The notes below the pieces were generated by a model. The model searched no databases. It had not been told where the DNA came from and saw only the letters and a list, made by a program, of their open reading frames with translations. Below are positions 14,982 through 24,065 of a DNA stretch of 24,065 nucleotides, one piece after another; position 1 is the stretch's first letter; the number at the start of each line of letters is the position of its first letter. The stretch is from IMG/VR virus record IMGVR_UViG_3300025122_006653, positions 1-24,065 of that record; one strand, given 5' to 3'. Both the position numbers and the translations under genes were made by a program. This DNA comes from a virus.

Positions 14982-16817
14982 ATGGCTTCAAAAATTAAAA
15001 ATGTACGACCAAGATCATATCTCAATAGAGATTTTGATTCCTTTAGGGCTGAACTTGTAGAATACGCAAGAACATATTTTAGTGATAAGATAACAGATTT
15101 TTCTGAGAATGGGATGGGTGGACTCTTTGTAGAGATGGCTTCATATGTGGGTGACACAATGTCGTATTATTTAGATCACCAGTTCAATGAGCTAGACATC
15201 CAAACTGCCGTAGAGCCTGGAAATATTGAACGTCTTGTTAGAATGTCTGGGGTCAAAATACAGGGCGCGGCACCCGCAACTGCTACTGTAGATTTTTATA
15301 TAGAGGTTGATTCGATTCTTAAAAATACATCCTACATTCCAGATGTAACAAAGATGCCAGTGGTAAAGATGGGTACGTTAATTTCCTCAAAAAACGGCGT
15401 AATGTTTGAGCTTCTTGAGGATTTAAATTACACAAAAACAGATTCTGAGGGAAATGTTATAGCAGAATATGAGACTAGATCAACAGACTCTAGTGGAAAT
15501 CCATTAACATTTTCTGTTAAGCTAACTGGTGTATGCCAGTCTGGAATAACTTCGTCACAATCCTTTGTTATTCCAGATAGTCTTCATCCATTTAGAACGA
15601 TAACACTAAGCTCACCAAACGTAGTTGAGATAATACACGTATCAGATTCAAATGGAAACACATATTATCAGGTTGACGCTCTGACACAGGATGTAGTGTA
15701 TAAGAGAGTTGTTAATATAGACGAAGATAATGATCTTGTTCCTGAAAATATTGAGCTTCTTCCAGCACCATACAGGTTTATATCGACAACAAGTAGACAG
15801 ACTGGAATGACATCTTTAAGGTTCGGAGGAGGAAGCGCTGATACATTTGATAATGATATTATTCCTGATCCAAGCGAGGTAGCATTGCCTCTATATGGAA
15901 GTAAGATGACATTTTCAAGATTTACAATAGATCCTAATGCCCTATTAGAGACGAGAACACTCGGAATATCTCCTAGAAATACGACCATAACTGTTAGATA
16001 TAGAGCGGGAGGTGGGCTTTCTCACAATGTCTCAGCCAATCAGATACAAACAGTTTCAACACTTTTAACTGAATTTTCATCGACAACATCGGCATCAGTT
16101 GTAACTTCAGTTCGTTCATCTATGGAGGTTGATAATCCCAACCCAGCATCGGGCGGCGAGGCAGCAATGACATTAAATGAGCTTAGGGCTACTGCTTTAG
16201 CATTTAGAAATTCACAGTCTAGAATAGTAACAAAATCTGATCTCATTGCTAGAATATATACTATGCCGTCTAATTTTGGAAGAGTTTTTAGAATTGGAAT
16301 AAGATCAAATCCCAATAATCCCCTAGCCACAGAGCTCTCAATATTAAGTAGAAGTTCTGATGGTAGACTTATAATTTCTCCTGACTCTCTCAAGGAAAAT
16401 TTAAGACTATATGTAAATGAATTTAGGTTAATATCTGACGCAATAGACATAATTGATGCACAGGTATTTAATATGAAAATAGAATATGGTGTTGTTGTTG
16501 ATACGGTATCTAATAAAAATTTAACAATACAGAGCATTAATTCATCAATCAAGGAGTATATGTCAATTGAAAATTTCCAAATTGATCAACCAATAATGAC
16601 GTCAGATCTCATTAATTTAATTATCAATGCATCTGGTGTGATATCTCTTGTAGATTTTTCAGTTTCTAATATGGTTGGAGAAATCGATGGAAGAGAATAT
16701 AGTACTAGCTCATTTTCTGTAGCATCAAGCACAGATAGAGGTATGATTTATGCTCCTTCTGGTGGAATTTTTGAAGTAAAGTATCCTGATGATGATATTG
16801 TTGGAAGCGCGAGGTAA
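14982..16817 (+). CDS. 6: gp6-like baseplate wedge protein
   Basis: This 611-residue protein is a gp6/GpJ-family baseplate wedge subunit that makes the inner ring of the baseplate. The N-terminus has the family pattern YLNRDFDSFRAELVEYA (13-29) and ITDFSENGMGGLFVEMASYVGD (37-58), with SYYLDHQFNELDIQTAV immediately after. The C-terminal half contains VTKSDLIARIYTMP beginning near residue 415, the conserved TKxD turn of GpJ proteins. T4 gp6 is about 660 residues, so the length fits. AGGAT precedes the ATG and the upstream gp25 stop is 4 bases before it. Downstream is a DNRLRE-like structural gene. Confidence 0.92.
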   Translation: MASKIKNVRPRSYLNRDFDSFRAELVEYARTYFSDKITDFSENGMGGLFVEMASYVGDTMSYYLDHQFNELDIQTAVEPGNIERLVRMSGVKIQGAAPATATVDFYIEVDSILKNTSYIPDVTKMPVVKMGTLISSKNGVMFELLEDLNYTKTDSEGNVIAEYETRSTDSSGNPLTFSVKLTGVCQSGITSSQSFVIPDSLHPFRTITLSSPNVVEIIHVSDSNGNTYYQVDALTQDVVYKRVVNIDEDNDLVPENIELLPAPYRFISTTSRQTGMTSLRFGGGSADTFDNDIIPDPSEVALPLYGSKMTFSRFTIDPNALLETRTLGISPRNTTITVRYRAGGGLSHNVSANQIQTVSTLLTEFSSTTSASVVTSVRSSMEVDNPNPASGGEAAMTLNELRATALAFRNSQSRIVTKSDLIARIYTMPSNFGRVFRIGIRSNPNNPLATELSILSRSSDGRLIISPDSLKENLRLYVNEFRLISDAIDIIDAQVFNMKIEYGVVVDTVSNKNLTIQSINSSIKEYMSIENFQIDQPIMTSDLINLIINASGVISLVDFSVSNMVGEIDGREYSTSSFSVASSTDRGMIYAPSGGIFEVKYPDDDIVGSAR

Positions 16818-16825
16818 AAGATATA

Positions 16826-18361
16826 ATGTATAGAATTTTAACTGCCAGTAAAGATTCATATATCACTAATAAAATTATTGATAATAGTTTTAGAGCAACA
16901 GATGCAAATGTTGGAAAAGCAGCAACGCTAGACCTTTTTAAACTATACGCAGAATCAACGTCTGGATCTAATACATCTCCCACGGAGCTATCTAGGGCTC
17001 TTGTTAAGTTTGATTTAAATGCATTAAGAAGGATAACGGGTTCATTTCTAGATATTGGACATTCATCATTTAAATGCACACTCAAGCTCATAGACGTGTA
17101 TGGAGGTCAGACATGTCCATCTAATTTTAAATTAATCGTATTTCCGCTTTCAAAATCATTTGATGAAGGAATAGGAAGAGATATAGTAAGATTTTCAGAC
17201 CTAGACAGCTGTAACTGGTTAACCTCTTCAGTTTCAAATTCGACAACAGCAGAAACGTGGTCTTTGGGAGGTGCGAATAAACATGGACTTTTGGGATCTA
17301 CAAATATAGACATAATTGCTAGTGGAAACCTAAAAGATGGAAATGGAGTTTCACAAATATGGAAAGAACAGATATTTTCAACCGGAGAAGAGAATCTATC
17401 TATTGATGTAACAACTATTATTTCTGCAACTTTAAAAAATATAATTCCAGATTATGGACTAAGAATATCATATACTGGGTCAGAAGAAACAGATAGTGTA
17501 ACGAGGTTTGTTAAGAGGTTTGGATCAGCAAATTCATCTAATCCTAATCTTAGGCCCCAATTAATCGTAGAATATAACGAAGCCATACAAGATCATCACA
17601 GGTCATTTTATTTTAATCTAAGCGGTTCATTATTTTTAAATAATTTTCACAGAGGGTTTTCAGCAAATATGTTGTCCGGATCCTCAGCTACACAAATTAC
17701 TGGATCCAGCTCTATTATTTTAGAAATAAAATCCGGAAGCACGTCTAGGGGAACTTATTTTTCAAAAATAATAACAGGTTCTCAGCACAAAGTAGGCACA
17801 AACTTTATTACTGGAGTGTACTCTGCGTCATTTGCTGTATCGCAATGGGCATCTGGAACAATTCACAAGGAGATCAAAAATGCAGGATCAGCGACGTTTA
17901 AAGAGATATGGAGCTCTCTTGATAGATCTGTTGGTTTTTTGACATCTAGTTTTGTGGTCAAGAGTGTTCAAAGGTCATCATTTTCTAATCAGCCTAAACG
18001 TCTTCTAGCAAGTATTACAAATTTACAGAATGAATATTCAAAAAACAGTAAGATAAAAATAAGGGTTTTTGTTGAGGATGTAGATAGACCAGTCGTATAT
18101 AAGAAGGTTCCTTTTGTAAATGATGGAGAGATATTTACTTCAATGTATTATAGAATTCTTGATTCTATGACAGGAGATGTAGTTATTCCATATGGAACAG
18201 ACGGAAGCACACTATTATCTACAGATTCTGACGGGATGTATTTTGAATTCTATGTAGATTCTTTACACAAGGGTAGAGCCTATAGATTTGAATTTCTAGT
18301 AAAGGATATGGGAGTTGATCAATATTTTGACAATGTTGCATCATCGTTTAGTGTGATTTAG
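16826..18361 (+). CDS. DNRLRE-like beta-rich structural protein of the baseplate or tail tip
   Basis: This is a 511-residue protein. Residues 1-250 resemble the DNRLRE/carbohydrate-binding-like beta sandwich: an N-terminal DSYITNK (10-16), RALVKFDLNAL (57-67), and a closing FGSANSSNPNLRPQLIVEY (232-250), which matches the family's terminal strand. The middle (260-330) is packed with SGS/TGS tripeptides and the C-terminal part (about 400-511) looks like an Ig-like beta domain. It sits after gp6, where T4-like phages usually encode further wedge proteins, so it is probably part of the tail tip and may contact a sugar or protein ligand. The family call comes from the start and end motifs; the exact role is inferred. 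Confidence 0.55.
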   Translation: MYRILTASKDSYITNKIIDNSFRATDANVGKAATLDLFKLYAESTSGSNTSPTELSRALVKFDLNALRRITGSFLDIGHSSFKCTLKLIDVYGGQTCPSNFKLIVFPLSKSFDEGIGRDIVRFSDLDSCNWLTSSVSNSTTAETWSLGGANKHGLLGSTNIDIIASGNLKDGNGVSQIWKEQIFSTGEENLSIDVTTIISATLKNIIPDYGLRISYTGSEETDSVTRFVKRFGSANSSNPNLRPQLIVEYNEAIQDHHRSFYFNLSGSLFLNNFHRGFSANMLSGSSATQITGSSSIILEIKSGSTSRGTYFSKIITGSQHKVGTNFITGVYSASFAVSQWASGTIHKEIKNAGSATFKEIWSSLDRSVGFLTSSFVVKSVQRSSFSNQPKRLLASITNLQNEYSKNSKIKIRVFVEDVDRPVVYKKVPFVNDGEIFTSMYYRILDSMTGDVVIPYGTDGSTLLSTDSDGMYFEFYVDSLHKGRAYRFEFLVKDMGVDQYFDNVASSFSVI

Positions 18362-21300
18362 ATGGCAAGGAATATTCACAAACACACTAGACCAAAATTA
18401 TTTAGTCCAGCCGTAACTCGGCTAGAGACAAAGCTTGCGATAAGTGATCCTATCACATTGTCAAAGCTATCTGATACAAATGTCGAGAGCACATCATCAT
18501 TTAGATATGATCAACCAGGAACAGGGTTAAAATCGACGCAGGAGTTGCCAATCGATTGGTCATCTTTTGAAAATCATACATTTTTTAATTCAGCACAATC
18601 TAAAGTAAATGTCGCATTCAATAGAATTGTTAATCACTATCCTTTTCAAGGAACAGAGAAAGAAATAGAAGCGTTTGAAGATTCTCTTACAGGATATGAA
18701 AAATATATCTTAGATGTATTTCCAAAGAATAACGGATATCTATTTTTCTCAGGAACATCAAAAAGTGAGAATCCAGAAGGTGGATTTTTAGAAAAGCTTG
18801 GAACATACATCTCAGTACTAGATAGTGCCGGAAGCCAATTTCCTCTATTTTCAAAAAATAGAACTGGCGAGTCAGTGATAAATCCTGGAATAAAATCATT
18901 GAGTTTTGAAATGCAGTTATTTATTCCTGATCAAGTAAATGATAATCAAATCATATGTCAGAGGAGAGTTGCGAATAATCAAGCAATAACTCTTGCGCTG
19001 TCTAAGTCACAGTCATCTAGAAACTGTAAGCTAATTTTTTCCGTTAATTCCGGATCAGCAAAACTTTTTACAAGTTCATCAATTGAAAAAGGTACGTTTA
19101 ATCATGTTTGTGCAACTTTTGATAGAAGATCAGGGGTAAATGGTCTTAAGCTATATTTAAGTGAATCTCTTGTATCTTCTTCTTCAACAACATACGATAT
19201 GGGAAATTTATCTACAAATAAGAGTAGGTTTATAATAGGATCAGGGTCTTCGTTTAGTGTAACAAAAGGTATTCTCCCACCCATGGGATCCGGAGACGTT
19301 GAAATATTTACACCAGCTCAGACTCTTTCAGGAGCTTTAGATGAGTTTAGGATTTTTCATGACATAAGGACGCTTGATCAACAAAGACAGTATGGAAATA
19401 AGTCAATTTATGCATCTAATGATTTAAAGTTATATTTTAAATTTAATGAGCCGACAGGATCATTTAATATCGATGATGCTTCTCTTGACAGTTCTGGAAA
19501 TTCTCTTCATACTAGAATTTCAAACTTTACATATGGACTAAGAAATACGGGATCAATTTCTAATCCAATGACTGCAGAAGATATCAATAGATGTCCAATA
19601 TTATTTCCATCCTATAAGACAGTTAAAAGTTTAAATGTTCATCTTTTGGCGTCTGCAAGTAATTATGATGATAGAAATCCCAATCTAATAACAAGACTTA
19701 TTCCAATTCATTATCTCCTAGAGGGAGAATGGGAACAGGGATTATCATCACTAGATGGCCAGATGAATGATGCATACACAGCTACGTCAATTCCAGGATC
19801 TGGCAAGATTGGAACAGCACAATATTTAACAGCATTTTTGCTAGTGTGGGCAAAGTTTTTTGATGAATTAAAACTATTCATTGATTATTTTTCTACTGTT
19901 ACGGGAATAGATTACGATTCTTCTAATTCTGCACCAGATAAATTTCTTCCATTTATTGCAAGCTATTATGGATTCACGCTGCCTTCAATTTTTTCTAATA
20001 CAGACCCACTCCAGTTCATAAGAGGAGAAAATATAAAAGACTCTTATTCTAAGTCTGCTCATTCATTATCATATGTTCAAAATCAGGTGTGGAGAAGAAT
20101 TCTTATAAATTTGAATGAAATAATTCAATCTAAGGGAACTGTCTATAGTATTAAAGCGTTAATAAGATCTGCCGGAATAGACCCGGATGGAATTCTTACA
20201 ATAAGAGAATATGGCGGACCGACGAAGCGAACACTCAATAACAGCAGACAATCAAGAACCGAGGTAGCCTCAATTTTAACATTTTCTGGTAGTCTCGCTT
20301 CTGTGTCTTCTTCTTTATCTGCACAGGGTTTTGCTAACAATTATCCCCACATTGTGTCTCCATTTTTGTCATCTTCAAGAGTGGAGGTGGGCTATCCACG
20401 AGCTGTGGGATCGTTTGTTAAAAAACAGAATCATTATCCACATGGAATATCTAACAATTCCTCAGATGGTCTTTATACATCTGGATCATGGACATATGAG
20501 GGAATTTATAAATTTAAGATGTTAAGAACTGGATCATATAGTACATTTCAAAGCGTGGCAAGAATTCACTCATCCGGAACTAGTGCACCCTCATCTACTC
20601 ATTCAGTTTTAGCTAATTTAGTAATACATTCAGGATCACAAAATAGCCTTACTTCTAGTGGATCTGATCTGAAGTTGTATATTAGACCATCTATTGGCTC
20701 TACAAGTGAGCCAGTTTTAAAGTTAGCTTTAACAGGGGTTCATATTTTTGATGGAAATCTTTGGAATATTTCATTTGGCAGGAGGAGATCAGATCAACCC
20801 ATTACAAATGCCACAGGATCTTATTTTGAAGGAACAGTTGGAACTTTATCATCATCTTATTTCTTGCGATGTGCTAGATCATCATTTGGAGAGATAAAAG
20901 ATATTTTTTATGAGTCAAAATATTTTAATGAAACAAGCACTGGAAATCAGACAGATAACATGTTTCAAACAATAAATAGTTCCTATAACACATCTGGTGG
21001 ATTTGTTGTAATTGGATCACAAAGCTTAAATACAGCTCCCCAATATTTTTTAAATGATTCATCATTAAATAGCATTCACAGAGAGGTTAAATTTGAAGGT
21101 GACGTCTCACAGATGAGATTTTGGTCAAAAGCATTGACGATCACTGAGTGGAGATCTCATGTTAGAAGTTTTAAATCCCTAGGCGTAGAAGATCCTTTAA
21201 TAAATTTCAATTTTGAGACATACCAGACTGGATCTTTCCAAAAAATCAGATTTGATGTGTCAACAGATCAAAGAATTACAGAGACTGACTCTGATGGAAA

Positions 21301-21970
21301 CATCATGTTGAAAGATTTTTCTCAGAATAATCTTAATATGACAGGATCAGGATTTGAGGTTTCCACAGATGTTATAAAGCCAGAGACATTTTATTATAGT
21401 ATTTTCTCTCCTAGCTTCGATGTAGCTCAGACAGATAATAAGGTCAGGGTGAGGAGCTACCAGAATCCTAAATATCTAAAAGAGAGGGACTATGCCTCTA
21501 CAGCTCCCGTTTATGAGGTTCCTAGAAGTGAAGAACCAGACGATGATACGAGATTCACAGTAGAATATTCATCTGTTAGAGCACTAAATGAAGACATAAT
21601 GAGACTCTTCGGTACATTAGATTTTTTTGATGATGCTCTTGGAAGGCCAAATCTTCTATTTGATGAATTTTATCCCGATCTTGATCAGATGAGAAAGGTA
21701 TACTTTAAGAGATTAACTGGAAAGCTTGATATCCACACTTTCTTTAGTATGTTTAAGTGGTTTGATACAGCACTAGGATCTTTAATAGAGCAGCTAGTTC
21801 CTAAAAAGGCTAAATTTCTTGGAGTAAACTTTGTTGTTGAGTCACATGTATTAGAGCGAAATAGATTTAGATATCTATTTGATGATATTTACTTACTTGC
21901 ACTTGAGAGAAATACTGATAGAGGTAACTTATTTCTTTCTCAAGTTGCGGGAACAATGAAGAAGTTTTAA
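18362..21970 (+). CDS. Mosaic baseplate protein: gpI/gp7-like core with two LamG-type domains
   Basis: This 1202-residue protein begins one base after the previous stop. Residues about 175-345 look like a LamG/concanavalin jelly roll (SLSFEMQLFIP, FNHVCATFDRR, GLKLYLSE, GALDEFRIFHDIRTL). Residues about 485-620 look like a P2-gpI/T4-wedge tail core (FDELKLFIDYF, VWRRILINLNEIIQSKGT, SIKALIRSAGI, IREYGG). A second jelly roll is likely at about 705-1000 (YEGIYKFKML, GDVSQMRFWSKALT). The C-terminus, residues 1141-1170, has LIEQLVPKKAKFLGVNFVVE followed by SHVLERNRFR. By position after gp25 and gp6 it may take the place of gp7. Very rich in SGS/TGS. A plausible receptor or glycan contact point. Confidence 0.65.
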   Translation: MARNIHKHTRPKLFSPAVTRLETKLAISDPITLSKLSDTNVESTSSFRYDQPGTGLKSTQELPIDWSSFENHTFFNSAQSKVNVAFNRIVNHYPFQGTEKEIEAFEDSLTGYEKYILDVFPKNNGYLFFSGTSKSENPEGGFLEKLGTYISVLDSAGSQFPLFSKNRTGESVINPGIKSLSFEMQLFIPDQVNDNQIICQRRVANNQAITLALSKSQSSRNCKLIFSVNSGSAKLFTSSSIEKGTFNHVCATFDRRSGVNGLKLYLSESLVSSSSTTYDMGNLSTNKSRFIIGSGSSFSVTKGILPPMGSGDVEIFTPAQTLSGALDEFRIFHDIRTLDQQRQYGNKSIYASNDLKLYFKFNEPTGSFNIDDASLDSSGNSLHTRISNFTYGLRNTGSISNPMTAEDINRCPILFPSYKTVKSLNVHLLASASNYDDRNPNLITRLIPIHYLLEGEWEQGLSSLDGQMNDAYTATSIPGSGKIGTAQYLTAFLLVWAKFFDELKLFIDYFSTVTGIDYDSSNSAPDKFLPFIASYYGFTLPSIFSNTDPLQFIRGENIKDSYSKSAHSLSYVQNQVWRRILINLNEIIQSKGTVYSIKALIRSAGIDPDGILTIREYGGPTKRTLNNSRQSRTEVASILTFSGSLASVSSSLSAQGFANNYPHIVSPFLSSSRVEVGYPRAVGSFVKKQNHYPHGISNNSSDGLYTSGSWTYEGIYKFKMLRTGSYSTFQSVARIHSSGTSAPSSTHSVLANLVIHSGSQNSLTSSGSDLKLYIRPSIGSTSEPVLKLALTGVHIFDGNLWNISFGRRRSDQPITNATGSYFEGTVGTLSSSYFLRCARSSFGEIKDIFYESKYFNETSTGNQTDNMFQTINSSYNTSGGFVVIGSQSLNTAPQYFLNDSSLNSIHREVKFEGDVSQMRFWSKALTITEWRSHVRSFKSLGVEDPLINFNFETYQTGSFQKIRFDVSTDQRITETDSDGNIMLKDFSQNNLNMTGSGFEVSTDVIKPETFYYSIFSPSFDVAQTDNKVRVRSYQNPKYLKERDYASTAPVYEVPRSEEPDDDTRFTVEYSSVRALNEDIMRLFGTLDFFDDALGRPNLLFDEFYPDLDQMRKVYFKRLTGKLDIHTFFSMFKWFDTALGSLIEQLVPKKAKFLGVNFVVESHVLERNRFRYLFDDIYLLALERNTDRGNLFLSQVAGTMKKF

Positions 21971-21984
21971 TAAGGATAAAATAT

Positions 21985-22878
21985 ATGTCAATTCCTCCAT
22001 TTAAAGATGTGCCTATCGTTGATGTGGGTCAAAGTGTAACTGTCGTAAGTGCCAGTGTAGGAATGGATACATCTGATACAGATCATCTAAGACAGGGTGT
22101 GAGTGTTAGAGATATGAGAGACTACGGGTCTACGATGTTTCCAATTTTGTCAAATAAGGGGCTTCCTAAAAATGCAGGTGAAAAATTTGATCACACAATG
22201 GATGACCCAGCTTCATTTGGAGATGTAAAGATTTTTAATATTGTTGCAGACTCAGGATATTTTAATGGAAGATTTCAACCATTTGATGACATAGTAGGTG
22301 TATTTAATCCAGTTCAATTTATTAATGACCCTGGAACACAACAATATCCAGTTGTTTGGTGGGGAGCCACATTTTTAGATCCATCAATGTTTAATGGAAT
22401 AATTGAACCACTCGCCATAAGACACAAGATGAGCAATGTTAGCAATGACGGACCGTTTCCAGCTCATGATGTCAGAGCGTCACTAGATTTTACGTCAGGT
22501 CCCATGATAACGGGAAGATCGCTTTTTGTTGTTCAAAAGATATGTTTCGAACCGCAGGATTCAATTTCTCCATTCGAGGATTCTCAAGAGACGTTTTATA
22601 AACCACCCGGCGTAGATGGCAGCCCAGTAATGATGCCTGGGTATGATGATCCAGAGGAAAAAGCTATTCATCCATTTGATGACTCAACCGATAAGAATAT
22701 TTCTGAATTTTCAGTCTTATCTGCTTCTTTTGAGGATCTCGGCCCATATGGAAAATACTGCAAGTCATCTGTAGCAGGATTCACATATAGGTCGGGAGAC
22801 TATAATGTACTAGAGGGGACAGGAAACAACAGGGTCAACGGTACAGACTCTCTTGCTTTTGGAGGTCTAATTAAATAA
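21985..22878 (+). CDS. Unrecognised tail-region protein
   Basis: This 297-residue protein lies between the 1202-residue mosaic and the LamG-containing gene. I do not recognise the family. It is acidic, with no obvious signal peptide, transmembrane helix or coiled coil. Short recognisable-looking parts are FNIVADSGYFNGRFQPFDDIVGVFNP (residues about 84-109, not a known motif to me) and ISEFSVLSASFEDLGPYGKYC. AAGGA lies 8 bases before the ATG. The stop overlaps the next start (TAATG at 22876-22880). A structural role is inferred only from the neighbours. Confidence 0.55.
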   Translation: MSIPPFKDVPIVDVGQSVTVVSASVGMDTSDTDHLRQGVSVRDMRDYGSTMFPILSNKGLPKNAGEKFDHTMDDPASFGDVKIFNIVADSGYFNGRFQPFDDIVGVFNPVQFINDPGTQQYPVVWWGATFLDPSMFNGIIEPLAIRHKMSNVSNDGPFPAHDVRASLDFTSGPMITGRSLFVVQKICFEPQDSISPFEDSQETFYKPPGVDGSPVMMPGYDDPEEKAIHPFDDSTDKNISEFSVLSASFEDLGPYGKYCKSSVAGFTYRSGDYNVLEGTGNNRVNGTDSLAFGGLIK

Positions 22879-24065
22879 TGGCTAGAAGAAGAAGAGTTCA
22901 ATTTTTTAATCCAGCGAATAACTCAGTTTCATATGAGGGTCCCACAAATGTTCTCCAGGGTCTCGGAATAGATGGAGAAAAGAGATATAACTCAAGTGAT
23001 TCACTTGTTGGATTCTGGAGATTCAGCACGGATGTTTCTAAGTCTGGAGATACTCCTGATCTTTCTAATTATGGAAATGATGCGACATATGCTTCGTATG
23101 CTGAGAGACCATCACATATAGGTCTGACACCGTCTTATCACATTCAAGATGCTGCTAATGTGTGGAATGGAACGGATGGTGGCACAATAGCACAGGCTGG
23201 GTCTGCGGAATTCTGGAATAAGCAGGTCGGCGACGGCAATAAATCTGGTATTGGCATCGCTGACTCTGACAGCTTCACGTTTGCAGCGTGGATAAGACGT
23301 ACCAATGGCTCTGGGACCTATCCAAGGGTATTTGAGATAGGAGATAATCATCTATTTGTAATGATTAGTACATCTAATGATGCTCTGTATCTCACTAGAA
23401 AATTTCATGATCCAGGGAACCCAGCAGCTAAGATTAATGGTGTCTGGCGCACAAATGTATTAGGTTATCCGTCCACAAAAATAGCATCCAATAGGTGGTA
23501 TCACATAGTGATAACTTATGATGCATCATCATATTCTAATGATCCAATTTTTTATATTAATGGAACAAAGTATCTCGTAGGCGATGGTCTCAACGTAGAC
23601 GTGGCACCAACTGCAGGATACGTTGCTTCATCAATAGATACATACGGACTACAAGTAGGAAATAGATATGCAAATGATAGAGTGTGGGGAGGAAATATAG
23701 CTTCAATAGGATTTTGGAGCGAGGTATTAGACCAGACAAGTATAGAGTCAATGTATGCTGCAAGGCTTGGGTCCTATGAGGATATGTCTGGGTACATAAG
23801 TCTTCCATCTAGAGTAAGGCTTAGAGAGTGGGATAACATGACAGGATCTTATCCCACAGTTCTTAGAACTACGGGAAGAAAGAAACCTCCATTTAAGAAT
23901 TACTTTGATGACGAGAGAACTATCATATATAAGGATACCCCTGGTGCTGTCTATCCGTTTATTCTAAATGTAAGAGATTTTGTTAAGTACGGCAGCAACT
24001 GGCAAGCAAGACCCTCCGGTGTCCTAGCAACAGTTGGATCTAACTCTGAGGAGGGAGCAGCTGGA
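22878..24065 (+). CDS. LamG-domain tail protein, 3' end cut by the window
   Basis: Open to the window end: 396 codons from ATG 22878 without a stop. Residues about 41-300 form a concanavalin/LamG-type jelly roll (SLVGFWRF, SFTFAAWIRRTNG, NRWYHIVITYDAS, IFYINGTKYL, NIASIGFWSEVL). A basic start (MARRRRVQFFN) precedes it, and a region without clear family marks (SYEDMSGYISLP onward) follows. It overlaps the upstream stop by 1 base (TAATG), so it is translationally coupled. LamG domains bind glycans or proteins, which fits a tail-tip or fibre role. The full length and C-terminal domains are unknown. Confidence 0.75.
   Translation, partial: MARRRRVQFFNPANNSVSYEGPTNVLQGLGIDGEKRYNSSDSLVGFWRFSTDVSKSGDTPDLSNYGNDATYASYAERPSHIGLTPSYHIQDAANVWNGTDGGTIAQAGSAEFWNKQVGDGNKSGIGIADSDSFTFAAWIRRTNGSGTYPRVFEIGDNHLFVMISTSNDALYLTRKFHDPGNPAAKINGVWRTNVLGYPSTKIASNRWYHIVITYDASSYSNDPIFYINGTKYLVGDGLNVDVAPTAGYVASSIDTYGLQVGNRYANDRVWGGNIASIGFWSEVLDQTSIESMYAARLGSYEDMSGYISLPSRVRLREWDNMTGSYPTVLRTTGRKKPPFKNYFDDERTIIYKDTPGAVYPFILNVRDFVKYGSNWQARPSGVLATVGSNSEEGAAG

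Noticed and set aside
13157-16552. Several open reading frames on the minus strand (for example 13157-13534 and 16040-16552)
   Set aside because: They mirror well supported + strand hub and gp6 genes, have low-complexity composition and no family marks.

Overview
The window looks like part of an AT-rich contractile-tailed (T4-like, myovirus) bacteriophage genome, most likely marine or aquatic. The evidence is a T4 gp55-type late sigma factor, a gp5-like baseplate hub OB-fold protein, a gp25 homologue and a gp6 homologue, in a dense one-strand arrangement. Every supported gene is on the + strand. Gaps are at most about 50 bases and many genes overlap by a few bases. Arginine is mostly AGA/AGG and ATA is common, as expected of an AT-rich phage. 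I saw no tRNA, rRNA, IS element, integrase or CRISPR array, and no gene-free stretch over 300 bases.

Left part (1-7641): a glycan-building cassette. It holds two GT-A-like proteins, an SGNH-hydrolase-like protein, a possible GT-B-like protein and a sugar-nucleotide epimerase/dehydratase. These are followed by RmlA-, RmlD- and RmlB-like enzymes and a short UDP-glucose/GDP-mannose-dehydrogenase-like protein. RmlC is not in the window, so the final activated sugar may be a 6-deoxyhexose other than L-rhamnose.

Middle (7651-12426): an extended -10 promoter sits directly on the start codon of a Cas4/RecB-like PD-(D/E)XK nuclease with four candidate Fe-S cysteines. Next come two GT4-type glycosyltransferases, a small one-helix membrane protein, the gp55-like sigma factor (with a probable sliding-clamp-binding tail) and a small helical protein of unknown role.

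Right part (12429-24065): the baseplate and tail-tip genes. In order they are the gp5-like hub without a recognisable lysozyme domain, a tiny acidic protein, gp25, gp6, a DNRLRE-like beta protein, a 1202-residue mosaic, an unrecognised 297-residue protein, and a LamG-containing protein cut by the window edge. The mosaic combines a P2-gpI-like tail core with two apparent LamG-type jelly rolls.

Taken together, the phage probably makes its own activated sugars and transferases next to the genes for a baseplate carrying several carbohydrate-binding-like folds. The sugars could decorate the virion, the phage DNA or the host surface; the sequence alone does not decide which.
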